64,000 bases of DNA, taken from NCBI GenBank assembly GCA_963801065.1, contig CAWDDG010000003.1:1-64000 (forward strand), read 5' to 3'. Under the pieces are notes generated by a model. That model did not search any database. It worked only from the letters and a program-made list of their open reading frames with translations, and was not told the origin of the DNA. The DNA is from CAWDDG01 sp963801065 (GTDB lineage Bacteria > Actinomycetota > Actinomycetes > Jiangellales > Jiangellaceae). This document shows positions 53,735-62,803 of this stretch, piece by piece. Position 1 is the stretch's first letter. Each line of letters starts with the position of its first letter. A program made the position numbers and the translations under genes.

Positions 53735-55270
53735 ATGGAGATCGAGGCGCACGACCCGCATCACCAGATCGAAACCGACCTCCGGGACAAGGGCCTGACG
53801 CACAATGCGGTCGGGTTGCTCGGCGGCACCGTGTTGGGCATTTCGTCGGTGGCGCCGGCGTATGCCCTGACGGCGACCATCGGGATCCTGGTGGCCGAGG
53901 CGGGCGCGAAGATGCCGGTCGTCATCATTGCCGGGTTCTTGCCGATGTTTTTTGCGGCGTATGCCTATCGGGAGTTGAACAAGGTGGCGCCGGACTCCGG
54001 CACGTCGTTCACGTGGACGACGAAGGCGTTCGGCCCACACATCGGCTGGCTGGGCGGTTGGGCGGCGGTGCTTGCCACGGTGATCGTGCTGTCGAACCTC
54101 GCCGGTGTCGCGGTGCAGTTCTTCTACCAGTTCCTCGGTGAGCTCATCAACAACGACGATCTCGGTGCGCTGTGGGAGAACAAGCTGGTCAACGTGATCA
54201 CGTGCCTCATTTTCCTCACGGTCGCGGCGTGGGTGTCCTACCGGGGGATTACCACGACTGAGAGGGTCCAGTTCGTACTGGTGGGCTTCCAGCTGGTCGT
54301 GCTCGCGCTGTTCGCGGTGGTTGCGCTGGTCAAGTCCGGCGATTCGGCAACCGGCGTGCCGTTCAGCTGGGACTGGTTCAGCCTGTCCGGGCTGACCCTG
54401 TCGGCGTTCATCGCCGGGCTGTCCGGTTCGATCTTCGCGTTCTGGGGGTGGGACACCGCCCTGACCGTCAACGAGGAGTCGAAGGAGGCGGAGAAGACTC
54501 CTGGCCGCGCGGCGCTGCTGTGTGTGTTGTCGATCTTGCTGACGTACTTGATCGTGACCGTTGCGACCCAGATGTACGCGGGTGTGGGAACCGAAGGACT
54601 CGGCCTGGGCAATGAGGAAATCTCCGACAACGTCTTCGGCGCGTTGGCCGAGCCGGTCCTGGGTAGCCCGCTCGACCTGTTCCTCTTCCTGGCAGTCTTG
54701 GCCTCGAGTGCCGCAAGTCTGACCACGACGTTCCTGCCGGCCTCGCGCACCATGCTGGCGATGGGGACCTATGGGGCATTCCCGAAGAAGTTCGCGACGG
54801 TGCATCCGCAGCACCGCACCCCGTCCTACGCCACGATCGCGGCAGCGATCGTGGCGGGCCTGTTCTACACGATCCTCACCTTCCTCAGCGAAAACGTCCT
54901 CACCGACACCATCTACTCCCTCGGCATCATGATCTGCTTCTACTACGGGCTGACCGCATTCGCATGCATCTGGTACTTCCGCAATGAGCTGTTCCTCGAC
55001 GCGGAAAGTGTCGTGTTCAAACTGCTCTTCCCGCTGCTCGGTGGGCTAGGCCTGCTTTTCGTGTTCGTGGTGACCCTTCGCGACAGCGCATCGCCCGACT
55101 ACGGCAGCGGTGCGAGCATCGGTGGCGTCGGACTCGTGCTCATTCTCGGGCTCGGCCTCATCGTCGCGGGCGTGGCGTTGATGTTCTGGCAGCAGGTCAG
55201 GGAACCGGCGTTCTTCCGCGGCGAGATACTTCGCAAAGACACCCCTTCCCTGGTTCTGGACGAGCCGTAG
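53735..55270 (+). CDS. APC-family amino acid/polyamine permease
   Basis: A 511-residue APC-superfamily transporter with about 12 membrane helices. The first helix has GGTVLGISSVAPAYALTATIG, the substrate region includes SGTSFTWTTKAFGPHIGWLGGW, and helix 6 has AGLSGSIFAFWGWDTALTVNEE. It could bring in agmatine, putrescine, GABA or an amino acid. Start ATG 53735 with GAGG upstream. It is convergent with the PucR gene. Confidence 0.92.
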   Translation: MEIEAHDPHHQIETDLRDKGLTHNAVGLLGGTVLGISSVAPAYALTATIGILVAEAGAKMPVVIIAGFLPMFFAAYAYRELNKVAPDSGTSFTWTTKAFGPHIGWLGGWAAVLATVIVLSNLAGVAVQFFYQFLGELINNDDLGALWENKLVNVITCLIFLTVAAWVSYRGITTTERVQFVLVGFQLVVLALFAVVALVKSGDSATGVPFSWDWFSLSGLTLSAFIAGLSGSIFAFWGWDTALTVNEESKEAEKTPGRAALLCVLSILLTYLIVTVATQMYAGVGTEGLGLGNEEISDNVFGALAEPVLGSPLDLFLFLAVLASSAASLTTTFLPASRTMLAMGTYGAFPKKFATVHPQHRTPSYATIAAAIVAGLFYTILTFLSENVLTDTIYSLGIMICFYYGLTAFACIWYFRNELFLDAESVVFKLLFPLLGGLGLLFVFVVTLRDSASPDYGSGASIGGVGLVLILGLGLIVAGVALMFWQQVREPAFFRGEILRKDTPSLVLDEP

Positions 55271-55278
55271 TGACCCTT

Positions 55279-56850
55279 TCACCGCGCGGTCGGAAGCCCT
55301 TCCCACCGGCTCCGATTACCGTCGAGTAGCTGGATTGCGGTCCAAAGCTCCACCCGTACGGCAGCAACGTCCAGGTCCCGGCCCAGTAACTCGCAGACGC
55401 GGCGAATCCGATGCCGCAACGTATGACGGTGAACTCCGAGCGCCGCGGCCGCGGCATCCCACTGTCCGTTGTGATCGAGCCAGACGCCCAGCGACCTGAC
55501 CAGGTCGCCCCGCCCGGTGGAGTCGTGCTCAGTCAGCGGACGAAGCAGCGACGCGGCGAACGCCGCAGCCTGTGGCGTCGCCAGCAACTCCAGAATTGCC
55601 GAGGCCCCGATATCCGCGAACTGGGTTTGGCGACGGTGGTGACGGATGCCGATGCGCAGCGCCTGTTCAGCCTCACGGTGCGCCCGAGCGAGTTCTGCCA
55701 GCCCCGCGTCCGTCGACTCGCCGACCGTGAGCGACTCCGAAGCACAGGCCGCTGCAAGGACCTGCTCCCGTATCCGGGCAGCCGCCGGATAGACGGCCGC
55801 CACCCGTTCGGCGACCGTCGCGAAGAACAGTCGCTCCGTCGACGATGCGGCCGCTGCGTCCAGGACGTCGGTGAGGTCATCAAGGGCAGCGGCCGCTCCA
55901 GCGACAAGCGCGATCCGCACCGGCCCTGATGGCAGGCCGCCCCACATGTCCGTCGCGAGCCGGTCAGCGCGGTTCAGGTCACCGTTGACCAGCAGATCGA
56001 AGATCGTCGTCCGGAGCTGGGCTTCTGCCGTCCTCAGGGCGCTCGCCTGGGCGAGCACAAGCGTCAACAGCGACACGGCTGTGTTGAGCACATTGCGCTG
56101 CTCGGCAGTGGGACGCGACGCGATACCGATCGCGAGGAAGCCACGAGTGCGACGCTCCGGCCGGAGCGATTGCACGACGATCTGGTCGCCGTCAACGGAC
56201 AGCGTCGTACTCACCGGTGTAGCGACATCGCGGAGACGTTCCAGCTCCTGCGCGAGCCATGGCGTTTTTCGGGCGGCTCCAGCTGGTGCTGCGTGAACGA
56301 CCGACCCGGCGGCATCGAGCATAACCACCCACCCGCCGAGCCGCTCGGCAAGACGGCGGACCACTCCGCCGGTGCCGGCTGCAATGGCGGCACGAGTGAG
56401 CTCCTGCTGCGCCTGGAAGGTGTGCATCAACTCTGCGTTGTGGTCGGCCGCCATCGCCTCCCACACCACCCGACCGATGGCAATGAACGGTGTCGTCTTC
56501 GGCACCGAGATAAGTGGGAGCTCGCGAGTCGAGGCCGCCTCGATCAACGCTCTCGGCACCTCCGCATGCGTCAGCCCGACACCAAAGCCAAGCCCGGCGA
56601 CTCCCGTTCGGACCAGGCGCTCCACATACGCTGCAGCACTCACCTGGCCGGCCTTCCGCACCGCCGCGCCTGGCCTGAGCCACATCCCGACAGAGAGCAG
56701 TAGTTCACCGCCATCGAGATAGGGGGTGGGATCGAGCAGTTCGCTCGCATGTACCCAGGCAATCTCACGATCGAGCGCCTCGCGGCCGGTGAGAGCCGTC
56801 AGGCCCAGCGAAGGCTGACGAAGCAGGGAAGACAGCGTGACGGGCATCAT
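55279..56850 (-). CDS. PucR-family transcriptional regulator
   Basis: A 523-residue PucR regulator. The N-terminal PucR domain (about 1-130) begins VTLSSLLRQPSLGLTALTG and includes ELPLISVPKTTPF. The middle is a GGDEF-like (CdaR) part, and the C-terminal helix-turn-helix is AAAALGVHRHTLRHRIRRVCELL. Such regulators act on purine, GABA or amine catabolism. A perfect palindrome lies 3 bases before its start codon, suggesting self-regulation. Divergent from the GABA aminotransferase gene. Confidence 0.93.
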   Translation of the reverse strand: MMPVTLSSLLRQPSLGLTALTGREALDREIAWVHASELLDPTPYLDGGELLLSVGMWLRPGAAVRKAGQVSAAAYVERLVRTGVAGLGFGVGLTHAEVPRALIEAASTRELPLISVPKTTPFIAIGRVVWEAMAADHNAELMHTFQAQQELTRAAIAAGTGGVVRRLAERLGGWVVMLDAAGSVVHAAPAGAARKTPWLAQELERLRDVATPVSTTLSVDGDQIVVQSLRPERRTRGFLAIGIASRPTAEQRNVLNTAVSLLTLVLAQASALRTAEAQLRTTIFDLLVNGDLNRADRLATDMWGGLPSGPVRIALVAGAAAALDDLTDVLDAAAASSTERLFFATVAERVAAVYPAAARIREQVLAAACASESLTVGESTDAGLAELARAHREAEQALRIGIRHHRRQTQFADIGASAILELLATPQAAAFAASLLRPLTEHDSTGRGDLVRSLGVWLDHNGQWDAAAAALGVHRHTLRHRIRRVCELLGRDLDVAAVRVELWTAIQLLDGNRSRWEGLPTAR

Positions 56851-56853
56851 TCC

Positions 56854-56868
56854 TCGACATGGTGTCGA
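56854..56868. promoter_or_regulatory. Palindrome at the pucR-type ribosome-binding site
   Basis: TCGACA-N3-TGTCGA is a perfect 6-3-6 palindrome that covers part of the GAGGA Shine-Dalgarno of the PucR gene (minus strand) and lies in the 150-base divergent region. A protein bound there would block the regulator's own translation or transcription start. No second copy was found in the neighbouring promoters. Confidence 0.55.
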
Positions 56869-57000
56869 AGTCAGCTTGCCGAACTGTCCTACGGTGCCAT
56901 GACCCGGCCATATCGCGCAGACCTACAGTCCAGTAAGCACGAACGTTCGAGCCCCCGGCCGCCATGACGCGGTCACCGCTTTGCACCGAGGAGGTCGACC

Positions 57001-58395
57001 GTGAGCCCTGAACCGTCGGGTGGCCCCGCATTGCCGCAAGAGCGGCGCCTGGTCACCGAGATCCCCGGGCCGCACTCGGTTGCGCTGTCGACGCGGCGCG
57101 CGGCAGCGGTGTCGCGGGCCGTCTCGACCATGTTGCCGGTCTTCGTCGACCGGGCCGGCGGCGGTGTCCTGGTCGACGTCGACGGCAACTCACTGATCGA
57201 CTTCGGGTCCGGGATTGCTGTTGTCAGCGTCGGAAACGCCGCCGACGAGGTAGTTGCCGGAGTCCGCGATCAGGTCGGTCAGTTCACCCACACCTGTTTC
57301 ATGATCACGCCGTACGAGGGCTACGTAGAAGTCTGCGAGGAGCTCGCGAGCCTCACCCCCGGCGACCACGACAAGCGCTCCGCCTTGTTCAACTCCGGGG
57401 CAGAAGCCGTGGAGAACGCTGTAAAGATCGCCCGGTCGCACACCGGTCGGCCGGCCGTCGTGGCTTTCGACCACGCGTACCACGGCCGGACCAATCTGAC
57501 CATGGCGCTGACGGCGAAGAGCATGCCGTACAAACACCGGTTCGGACCGTTTGCCCCCGAGGTCTACCGGATGCCGATGGCCTACCCGTACAGGTGGCCG
57601 ACCGGCCCGGAGAACTGTGGGCCAGAGGCGGCCGTCGAGGTCATTAGCATGATCGACAAGCAGGTCGGCGCTGAGAACGTCGCGTGCGTGCTCATCGAAC
57701 CTATTCAGGGCGAAGGTGGGTTCGTGGTTCCGGGCGAGGGCTTCCTGCCCGCGCTCGCGGATTACTGTCGAGAGAACGGGATCGTCTTCGCGGCTGACGA
57801 GGTGCAAACCGGCTTCGCGCGCACCGGCGCATGGTTCGCCTGCGAGCACGAGGGAGTGACCCCTGACCTGATAGCGACCGCCAAAGGGATCGCGGGTGGC
57901 CTCCCTCTCGCGGCCGTAACTGGCCGTGCCGAGATCATGGACAGTATCCACGTTGGTGGCCTCGGCGGCACTTATGGCGGCAACCCGGTCTCATGTGCCG
58001 CGGCGCTGGGCGCGATCCGTACGATCAAGGAGCATGACCTGATCGGGGCAGCGCGGCGGATCGAATCGATCATGCTGCCGCGGCTCCGCGAGCTCCAGCA
58101 ACGGTATCCCGCAATCGGCGACGTCAGGGGCCGCGGGGCAATGCTCGCAGTGGAGGTGGTCACGCCGAGCTCCACGACACCTGACCCGGCCACCACGCAG
58201 GCGGTGGCACAAGCCTGTCACCAGGCCGGTTTGGTGGTGCTGACGTGTGGAACCTTCGGCAACGTACTGCGTTTCCTGCCGCCCCTGGTGATCCCCGAGC
58301 ACCTGCTGGAGGAGGGGCTGGACCTCGTCGACGCGGCGTTCGGCACGGTCGCCGATCGGGCGCATGGTGACCAAGCGGCGACGGCCAACGCCTAG
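57001..58395 (+). CDS. Class III aminotransferase (4-aminobutyrate/putrescine type)
   Basis: A 464-residue class III PLP aminotransferase. It has FNSGAEAVENAVKIAR (PLP phosphate site), the AFDHAYHGRTNLTMALT region, EPIQGEGGF, the cofactor Asp in FAADEVQTGFAR, and the lysine in IATAKGIAGGLPLAAVTG. It resembles 4-aminobutyrate transaminases (gabT). The start GTG 57001 follows AGGAGG. The amidase begins 8 bases after its stop. Confidence 0.92.
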   Translation: MSPEPSGGPALPQERRLVTEIPGPHSVALSTRRAAAVSRAVSTMLPVFVDRAGGGVLVDVDGNSLIDFGSGIAVVSVGNAADEVVAGVRDQVGQFTHTCFMITPYEGYVEVCEELASLTPGDHDKRSALFNSGAEAVENAVKIARSHTGRPAVVAFDHAYHGRTNLTMALTAKSMPYKHRFGPFAPEVYRMPMAYPYRWPTGPENCGPEAAVEVISMIDKQVGAENVACVLIEPIQGEGGFVVPGEGFLPALADYCRENGIVFAADEVQTGFARTGAWFACEHEGVTPDLIATAKGIAGGLPLAAVTGRAEIMDSIHVGGLGGTYGGNPVSCAAALGAIRTIKEHDLIGAARRIESIMLPRLRELQQRYPAIGDVRGRGAMLAVEVVTPSSTTPDPATTQAVAQACHQAGLVVLTCGTFGNVLRFLPPLVIPEHLLEEGLDLVDAAFGTVADRAHGDQAATANA

Positions 58396-58403
58396 GGAGC
58401 GCC

Positions 58404-59813
58404 GTGGATATCTGCGAGCTGTCGGCAATCGAGCTCGGCGCCGCGCTCCGCCGCCGCGAGCTGTCGGCTGTGGAAGCGCTCGACGCGATGCTCCGGCGCG
58501 CTGACGAAATCGAACCGACGGTCAACCCGTTCAGCGTCCGGCTCGACGAAAGAGCCCGGGATGCGGCCCACGCGGCCGATGCCATGCTCGCCCGCCGGAC
58601 GCGACGATCGAAGGCAAAGCCGCTCTGCGGAATCCCGATCACGACCAAGGACTCGCACTGGATGGCCGGCGTCGAGAGCACGGCCGGATCCCGCGCCCGC
58701 AAGGGCTTCGTCCCGACCGAGACCGTCGGCGCGATCCAGCGGCTGGAGGACGCCGGAGCGGTGATCTTCGCTCGGACGACGGTTCCCGAGTTCTGCTACT
58801 TCGGAATCACCGAGTCCGAGGTCTTCGGACGTACGTCCAACCCGTGGAATCTCGACCGGACGGCGGGAGGTTCCTCCGGCGGGGCGGCCGCCGCCGTGGC
58901 CGCTGGCTGCGGACCGCTGTCGCTTGGTGGTGACGGGGGCGGATCCATCCGTATACCGGCAGCATTCTGCGGTGTCGTCGGGTTCAAACCGACCTTCGGG
59001 GTAGTCCCGCACGAGCCCTCGACTGCCGGCTGGAAGACGCTGGTCGCCCTTGGCCCACTGGCCCGCTCGGTTGCGGACGCCCGGCTGATGCTCACTGCTG
59101 TGGCAGGATTCGACCGGCGCGACCGGCACAGCCTTCCGCAGGTGCTGCCGGACACCCGCGCGCCGGAGCCAGCCAAGGCTCGCGTGGTCGTTTCGGACGA
59201 CCTCGGGTTCGCTTCGCTCGACGACGACGTGCGTCAGGCATTCCGAGCCACAGTCGACCGGCTCGCCGACGCCGGCGTTCAGATCGTGGAGGACACCCCT
59301 GGCCTGCACACATCTGTCGACATCTGGAGTGCCATCGCTCTCGCCGAAGCGTGTTACGCCGAGCACGACGAGTTCGCACACCATCGATCTGAGCTGGGCG
59401 AGGGCGCTGCAGGATTCATCGAAGCCGGTGGCGACGTCACGGCCGGGCAGTACATCAAGGCCCAGTTCGCTCGCGAGCGAATCCACCGCGCATACGTCGA
59501 CCTGTTCGAGCGAACGGGGGCCACCGTTCTGCTGACTCCGACCCTGGGGTGCGAGGCGTTCCCGCACGGCAAGCGGCATCCGGACACGATCGGCAATATC
59601 CCGGTCCTGCCTGACCTGGACTGGGCCCCACTTCTCTACGACGCCAACCTGGCCGGCCTGCCGGCCTGCGCGCTGCCGATCGGGCTCGGCAACGACGGTC
59701 TGCCGGTGTCCCTGCAGGTGCTCGGCCGGCGCTGCGAGGATTCCCAGGTGCTCGCCGTGGCGGAGACCATCGAGATCCTGGTCGGGTTCGACCAGGGTCT
59801 CAGGCCTCGGTGA
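58404..59813 (+). CDS. Amidase-signature-family amidase
   Basis: A 469-residue amidase. The Ser-cisSer-Lys triad is visible as the Lys in GIPITTKDSHW, the cis-Ser in TAGGSSGGAAAAV and the nucleophile in GGDGGGSIRIP. It hydrolyses an aliphatic or guanidino amide. It could be the 4-guanidinobutanamide amidase of the arginine-oxygenase route, which would fit the ureohydrolase and GABA aminotransferase here (inference). Start GTG 58404 with GGGAG upstream. Confidence 0.9.
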   Translation: MDICELSAIELGAALRRRELSAVEALDAMLRRADEIEPTVNPFSVRLDERARDAAHAADAMLARRTRRSKAKPLCGIPITTKDSHWMAGVESTAGSRARKGFVPTETVGAIQRLEDAGAVIFARTTVPEFCYFGITESEVFGRTSNPWNLDRTAGGSSGGAAAAVAAGCGPLSLGGDGGGSIRIPAAFCGVVGFKPTFGVVPHEPSTAGWKTLVALGPLARSVADARLMLTAVAGFDRRDRHSLPQVLPDTRAPEPAKARVVVSDDLGFASLDDDVRQAFRATVDRLADAGVQIVEDTPGLHTSVDIWSAIALAEACYAEHDEFAHHRSELGEGAAGFIEAGGDVTAGQYIKAQFARERIHRAYVDLFERTGATVLLTPTLGCEAFPHGKRHPDTIGNIPVLPDLDWAPLLYDANLAGLPACALPIGLGNDGLPVSLQVLGRRCEDSQVLAVAETIEILVGFDQGLRPR

Positions 59814-59987
59814 TCAGCACACTACTGGTGGCTGGGTGACGGCCAGAGCGCGGCCAAGTGGAGGTAGCGGCCCAACCGAATCGGCGGCGAGCCAGGCGAG
59901 GACTAACCGGGGATCATGGGCCAGGGTCGCAATGTCATCATCCCGGCGCATGGAGTTTCGGACGACCGTCACCCGGCAACAACACCT

Positions 59988-60023
59988 CCGACAGTTGTCG
60001 CAACAACGGATAGGGTGCGCCGC
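59988..60023 (+). promoter_or_regulatory. Candidate promoter of the serine hydrolase gene (probably leaderless)
   Basis: CCGACA (59988-59993) and TAGGGT (60011-60016) are 17 bases apart, and the ATG at 60024 is 7 bases after the -10, so the transcript would begin at or near the start codon. A palindrome GTTGT-N4-ACAAC (about 59994-60007) lies between them and could be an operator. The -35 is a weak match. Confidence 0.4.
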
Positions 60024-61307
60024 ATGTCCCAAGACGCCCCGATGGAGGGCTTCCCGCCAGCGCGAGAGTCGCTGGTGAACCTGGAGAACTGGCAGGAACC
60101 GCCGTTCAACAGGTGGTCCTTCCAGCACTTGCGCGAGGTGATCCCTACTCAGCGAATCGCACGTGGCGTTGTGGCACGGCCGCTCGACCATGCCGACCAT
60201 CTGCTCGAGCCCGACCACGTCGCCGTCACTCGTCTCGAGTCGGGCCCGTCGACACTCGGTGCAGTGCTCGCCGACACCTGGACGGACGCCGTCCTCGTCA
60301 TGCACCAGGGCCAGGTTGTGCTCGAGCGTTACTTCGGGGGTATGCGGGAGGACACGCCGCATCTGTTGATGTCGATTTCGAAGTCCATCGTCGGTTGCGT
60401 CACCGGTGTCCTCGCCGAGCATGGGCGGCTGGACATCGACGCACCGATCGCCCGCTACGTGCCCGAGATCGCCGGTTCCGGGTACGACGGGGCGACTGTG
60501 CGGCACCTGCTCGACATGCGTACCGGTGTCGCGTTCAGCGAGGCGTACCAGAACCCCGACGCTGAGGTGCGGGTCATCGAACGGCACATGGGTTGGCGAC
60601 CGGACGGTGGCTCCGAGCACGTCGGCATGTATGCCTATCTCGCCTCGCTCGGCACCGAAGGACCGCACGGCGGCCCCTTCGTCTACCGCTCGGCCGACAC
60701 GGACATGCTCGGATGGGTCTGCGAGCGAGCGTCCGGGATCCGGATGGCCGACCTGATCTCGAGCATGATCTGGGGGCCGATGGGCGCGGAGTACGACGCC
60801 GAGATCACCTGTGACAGCGTCGGCACGGCCGTGCATGACGGTGGCATCTCCGCCACTGCACGCGATGTGGCGAGGTTCGGCCAGCTCCTGCTCGACGACG
60901 GATGGGTGGGCGAGCAGGCAGTGATCCCCGAGTTGTGGCTGCTGGAGGCGAGGCATCTCGACGCTGACATCCGGGGCGCGTTCGCCGCCTCCCAATCAGA
61001 GCCGGTCCTTCCTGGTGGTTGGTACAGCAGCCAGTTCTGGTTCGTGCCCGGCCCGTCCGGTGACATCCAGCTGGGCCTGGGCATCCACGGTCAGATGGTG
61101 TTCGTGGACCGCGGCACCCGGACAGTCGCGGTGAAGCTCTCTTCGTGGCCGACAGAGCAGGATCACGCCTACCTGCTCGACACGATCCGGGCATTCACCG
61201 CTGCTGGCCGCTATCTGGCCGAGCTACGCCCGGCCGAGATGGCTGACGAGCTCCGACCGACCGGACCTGTCGGCATCGTCGCGGGACGCGAACGAGGCCG
61301 TGGCTGA
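60024..61307 (+). CDS. Serine hydrolase (beta-lactamase fold; NylB-like)
   Basis: A 427-residue class C beta-lactamase-fold serine hydrolase. The SxxK active site is MSISKSIVG (about residues 116-124) preceded by LVMHQGQVVLERYFGG, and the second motif is YRSADTD in place of YxN. It is closest, by appearance, to 6-aminohexanoate-dimer hydrolases (NylB) and related esterases. No signal peptide, so it acts in the cytoplasm. A role in releasing amines from linear amides fits the cluster but is inferred. The longer upstream frame is not supported. Confidence 0.85.
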   Translation: MSQDAPMEGFPPARESLVNLENWQEPPFNRWSFQHLREVIPTQRIARGVVARPLDHADHLLEPDHVAVTRLESGPSTLGAVLADTWTDAVLVMHQGQVVLERYFGGMREDTPHLLMSISKSIVGCVTGVLAEHGRLDIDAPIARYVPEIAGSGYDGATVRHLLDMRTGVAFSEAYQNPDAEVRVIERHMGWRPDGGSEHVGMYAYLASLGTEGPHGGPFVYRSADTDMLGWVCERASGIRMADLISSMIWGPMGAEYDAEITCDSVGTAVHDGGISATARDVARFGQLLLDDGWVGEQAVIPELWLLEARHLDADIRGAFAASQSEPVLPGGWYSSQFWFVPGPSGDIQLGLGIHGQMVFVDRGTRTVAVKLSSWPTEQDHAYLLDTIRAFTAAGRYLAELRPAEMADELRPTGPVGIVAGRERGRG

Positions 61308-61324
61308 GGGCGGACCCGTGCCGG

Positions 61325-62770
61325 TCAGCCCTCGAACCCGTGGTACTGCATCACGTGCTTGATCCGCGTGTAGTCCTCGAAGCCGTACATCGACAGGTCC
61401 TTGCCGTACCCGGAATGCTTGAAGCCCCCGTGCGGCATCTCGGCGACGAGCGGGATGTGGGTGTTGATCCAGACGCAGCCGAAGTCCAGCCGGGCGGCCA
61501 TCCGCGCGGCCGTGCCGACGTTGCTGGTCCACACCGACGAGGCAAGGCCGTACTCGCTGCTGTTGGCGAACTCGACCGCCTCGTCCTCGTCTTTCGACCG
61601 CTGTGCCGTCACAACAGGTCCGAATATCTCCTTTTCTACCAACTCATCGCCTTGTTCGAGGTCGGCGATCAGCGTTGCCTCGAAGAAGAATCCGGTCGAG
61701 CCCTGGCGGTGGCCTCCTGCCAGCAGTCGGGCGTGGGCGGGAGCGCGTTCGACTAGACCGCCGACGTGTCCGAGCTGGTTCACGTTGTTGATCGGCCCGA
61801 AGAAGATGTCCTCGTCGTCGGGGTCGTATCCGGTCTTGGTCTTCTTCACCGCCTCGGCCAAGGCGGCCAGGAACTCCTCATATATGCCGCCTTGGGCGAT
61901 GACCCTGGTCGCCGCAGTGCAGTCCTGGCCGGCGTTGAAGTAGCCAGCGGCCCTGATCCCCTCAACCGTGGACTCGATGTCGGCGTCGTCGAAGACCAGC
62001 ACGGGCGCCTTGCCGCCGAGCTCGAGGTGGGCACGCTTGACATCCTTCGCAGCTGCCGTCGCGACCGCGATGCCGGCCTGGGTGGAGCCGGTGATCGACA
62101 CCAGCTGCGGAATCGGGTGGGCCGTCAACGCGGCACCCGTCTCACGGTCGCCGCAGACGAGGTTGCACACCCCGGGCGGAAAGATGTCCTGCATCTTCTC
62201 GACCATCCAGTACGAGGAGGCTGGCGTTGTGTCGGACGGCTTGAGCACCACGGTGTCGCCCGCCGCCAGCGCGGGGGCGAACTTCCAGACCGACATCATC
62301 ATCGGGTAGTTCCACGGGGCCACCTGCCCCACCGGGCCGACCGGCTCGCGGCGGATCGACGAGGTGAAGCCGCGCATGTACTCGCCCGTCGCCTTACCCT
62401 CCAGCACCCGGGCCGCGCCAGCGAAGAAGCGGATCTGGTCGACCATCGGAGGAATCTCCTCCGACATCGTCAAACCGATGGGCTTGCCGGTGTTCTCGCT
62501 CTCGATGGCGACGAGCTCCGCGGCGTTCTCTTCGATCACGTCCGCCAACTTGAGCAGTGCCCGCTGCCGCTCGCTCGGCGTCGACCAACGCCACTTCTCG
62601 AACGCCGCGCCGGCCGCCTGATATGCCAGGTCCACGTCGACTGCCGACGAGTTCGGCGCCGTCGCGTAGACCTCACCCGTGGACGGATTGACTAGGTCCA
62701 TCAGCTCGCCGTCGGCGGCCTGCTGGACCTCGCCGTTGATGATGTTGTGGAACGCCTTCTTCTCCGGCAT
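61325..62770 (-). CDS. Aldehyde dehydrogenase (gamma-aminobutyraldehyde dehydrogenase type)
   Basis: A 481-residue NAD(P)-dependent aldehyde dehydrogenase. Catalytic Cys in FNAGQDCTAATRV, Glu in ELGGKAPVLVF, nucleotide loop GSTQAGIAVA, and the C-terminal PHGGFKHSGYGKDLSMYGFEDYTRIKHVM signature, given here by its core GYGKDLSMYG. It resembles the PuuC/PatD enzymes that oxidise 4-aminobutanal to 4-aminobutyrate. Start ATG 62770 with GGAGGG upstream. It follows the ATP-grasp gene by 33 bases in the same direction and is convergent with the serine hydrolase. Confidence 0.92.
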   Translation of the reverse strand: MPEKKAFHNIINGEVQQAADGELMDLVNPSTGEVYATAPNSSAVDVDLAYQAAGAAFEKWRWSTPSERQRALLKLADVIEENAAELVAIESENTGKPIGLTMSEEIPPMVDQIRFFAGAARVLEGKATGEYMRGFTSSIRREPVGPVGQVAPWNYPMMMSVWKFAPALAAGDTVVLKPSDTTPASSYWMVEKMQDIFPPGVCNLVCGDRETGAALTAHPIPQLVSITGSTQAGIAVATAAAKDVKRAHLELGGKAPVLVFDDADIESTVEGIRAAGYFNAGQDCTAATRVIAQGGIYEEFLAALAEAVKKTKTGYDPDDEDIFFGPINNVNQLGHVGGLVERAPAHARLLAGGHRQGSTGFFFEATLIADLEQGDELVEKEIFGPVVTAQRSKDEDEAVEFANSSEYGLASSVWTSNVGTAARMAARLDFGCVWINTHIPLVAEMPHGGFKHSGYGKDLSMYGFEDYTRIKHVMQYHGFEG

Positions 62771-62803
62771 CGCGTACTGCCCTCCACACGAGCGAGGGTG
62801 CGC

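Noticed and set aside
59814..60995. Minus-strand 393-codon frame overlapping the serine hydrolase.
   Set aside because: Antisense to the SxxK hydrolase. The C-terminal stretch in 59814-60000 is also not convincing, and no ribosome site was found at its start.
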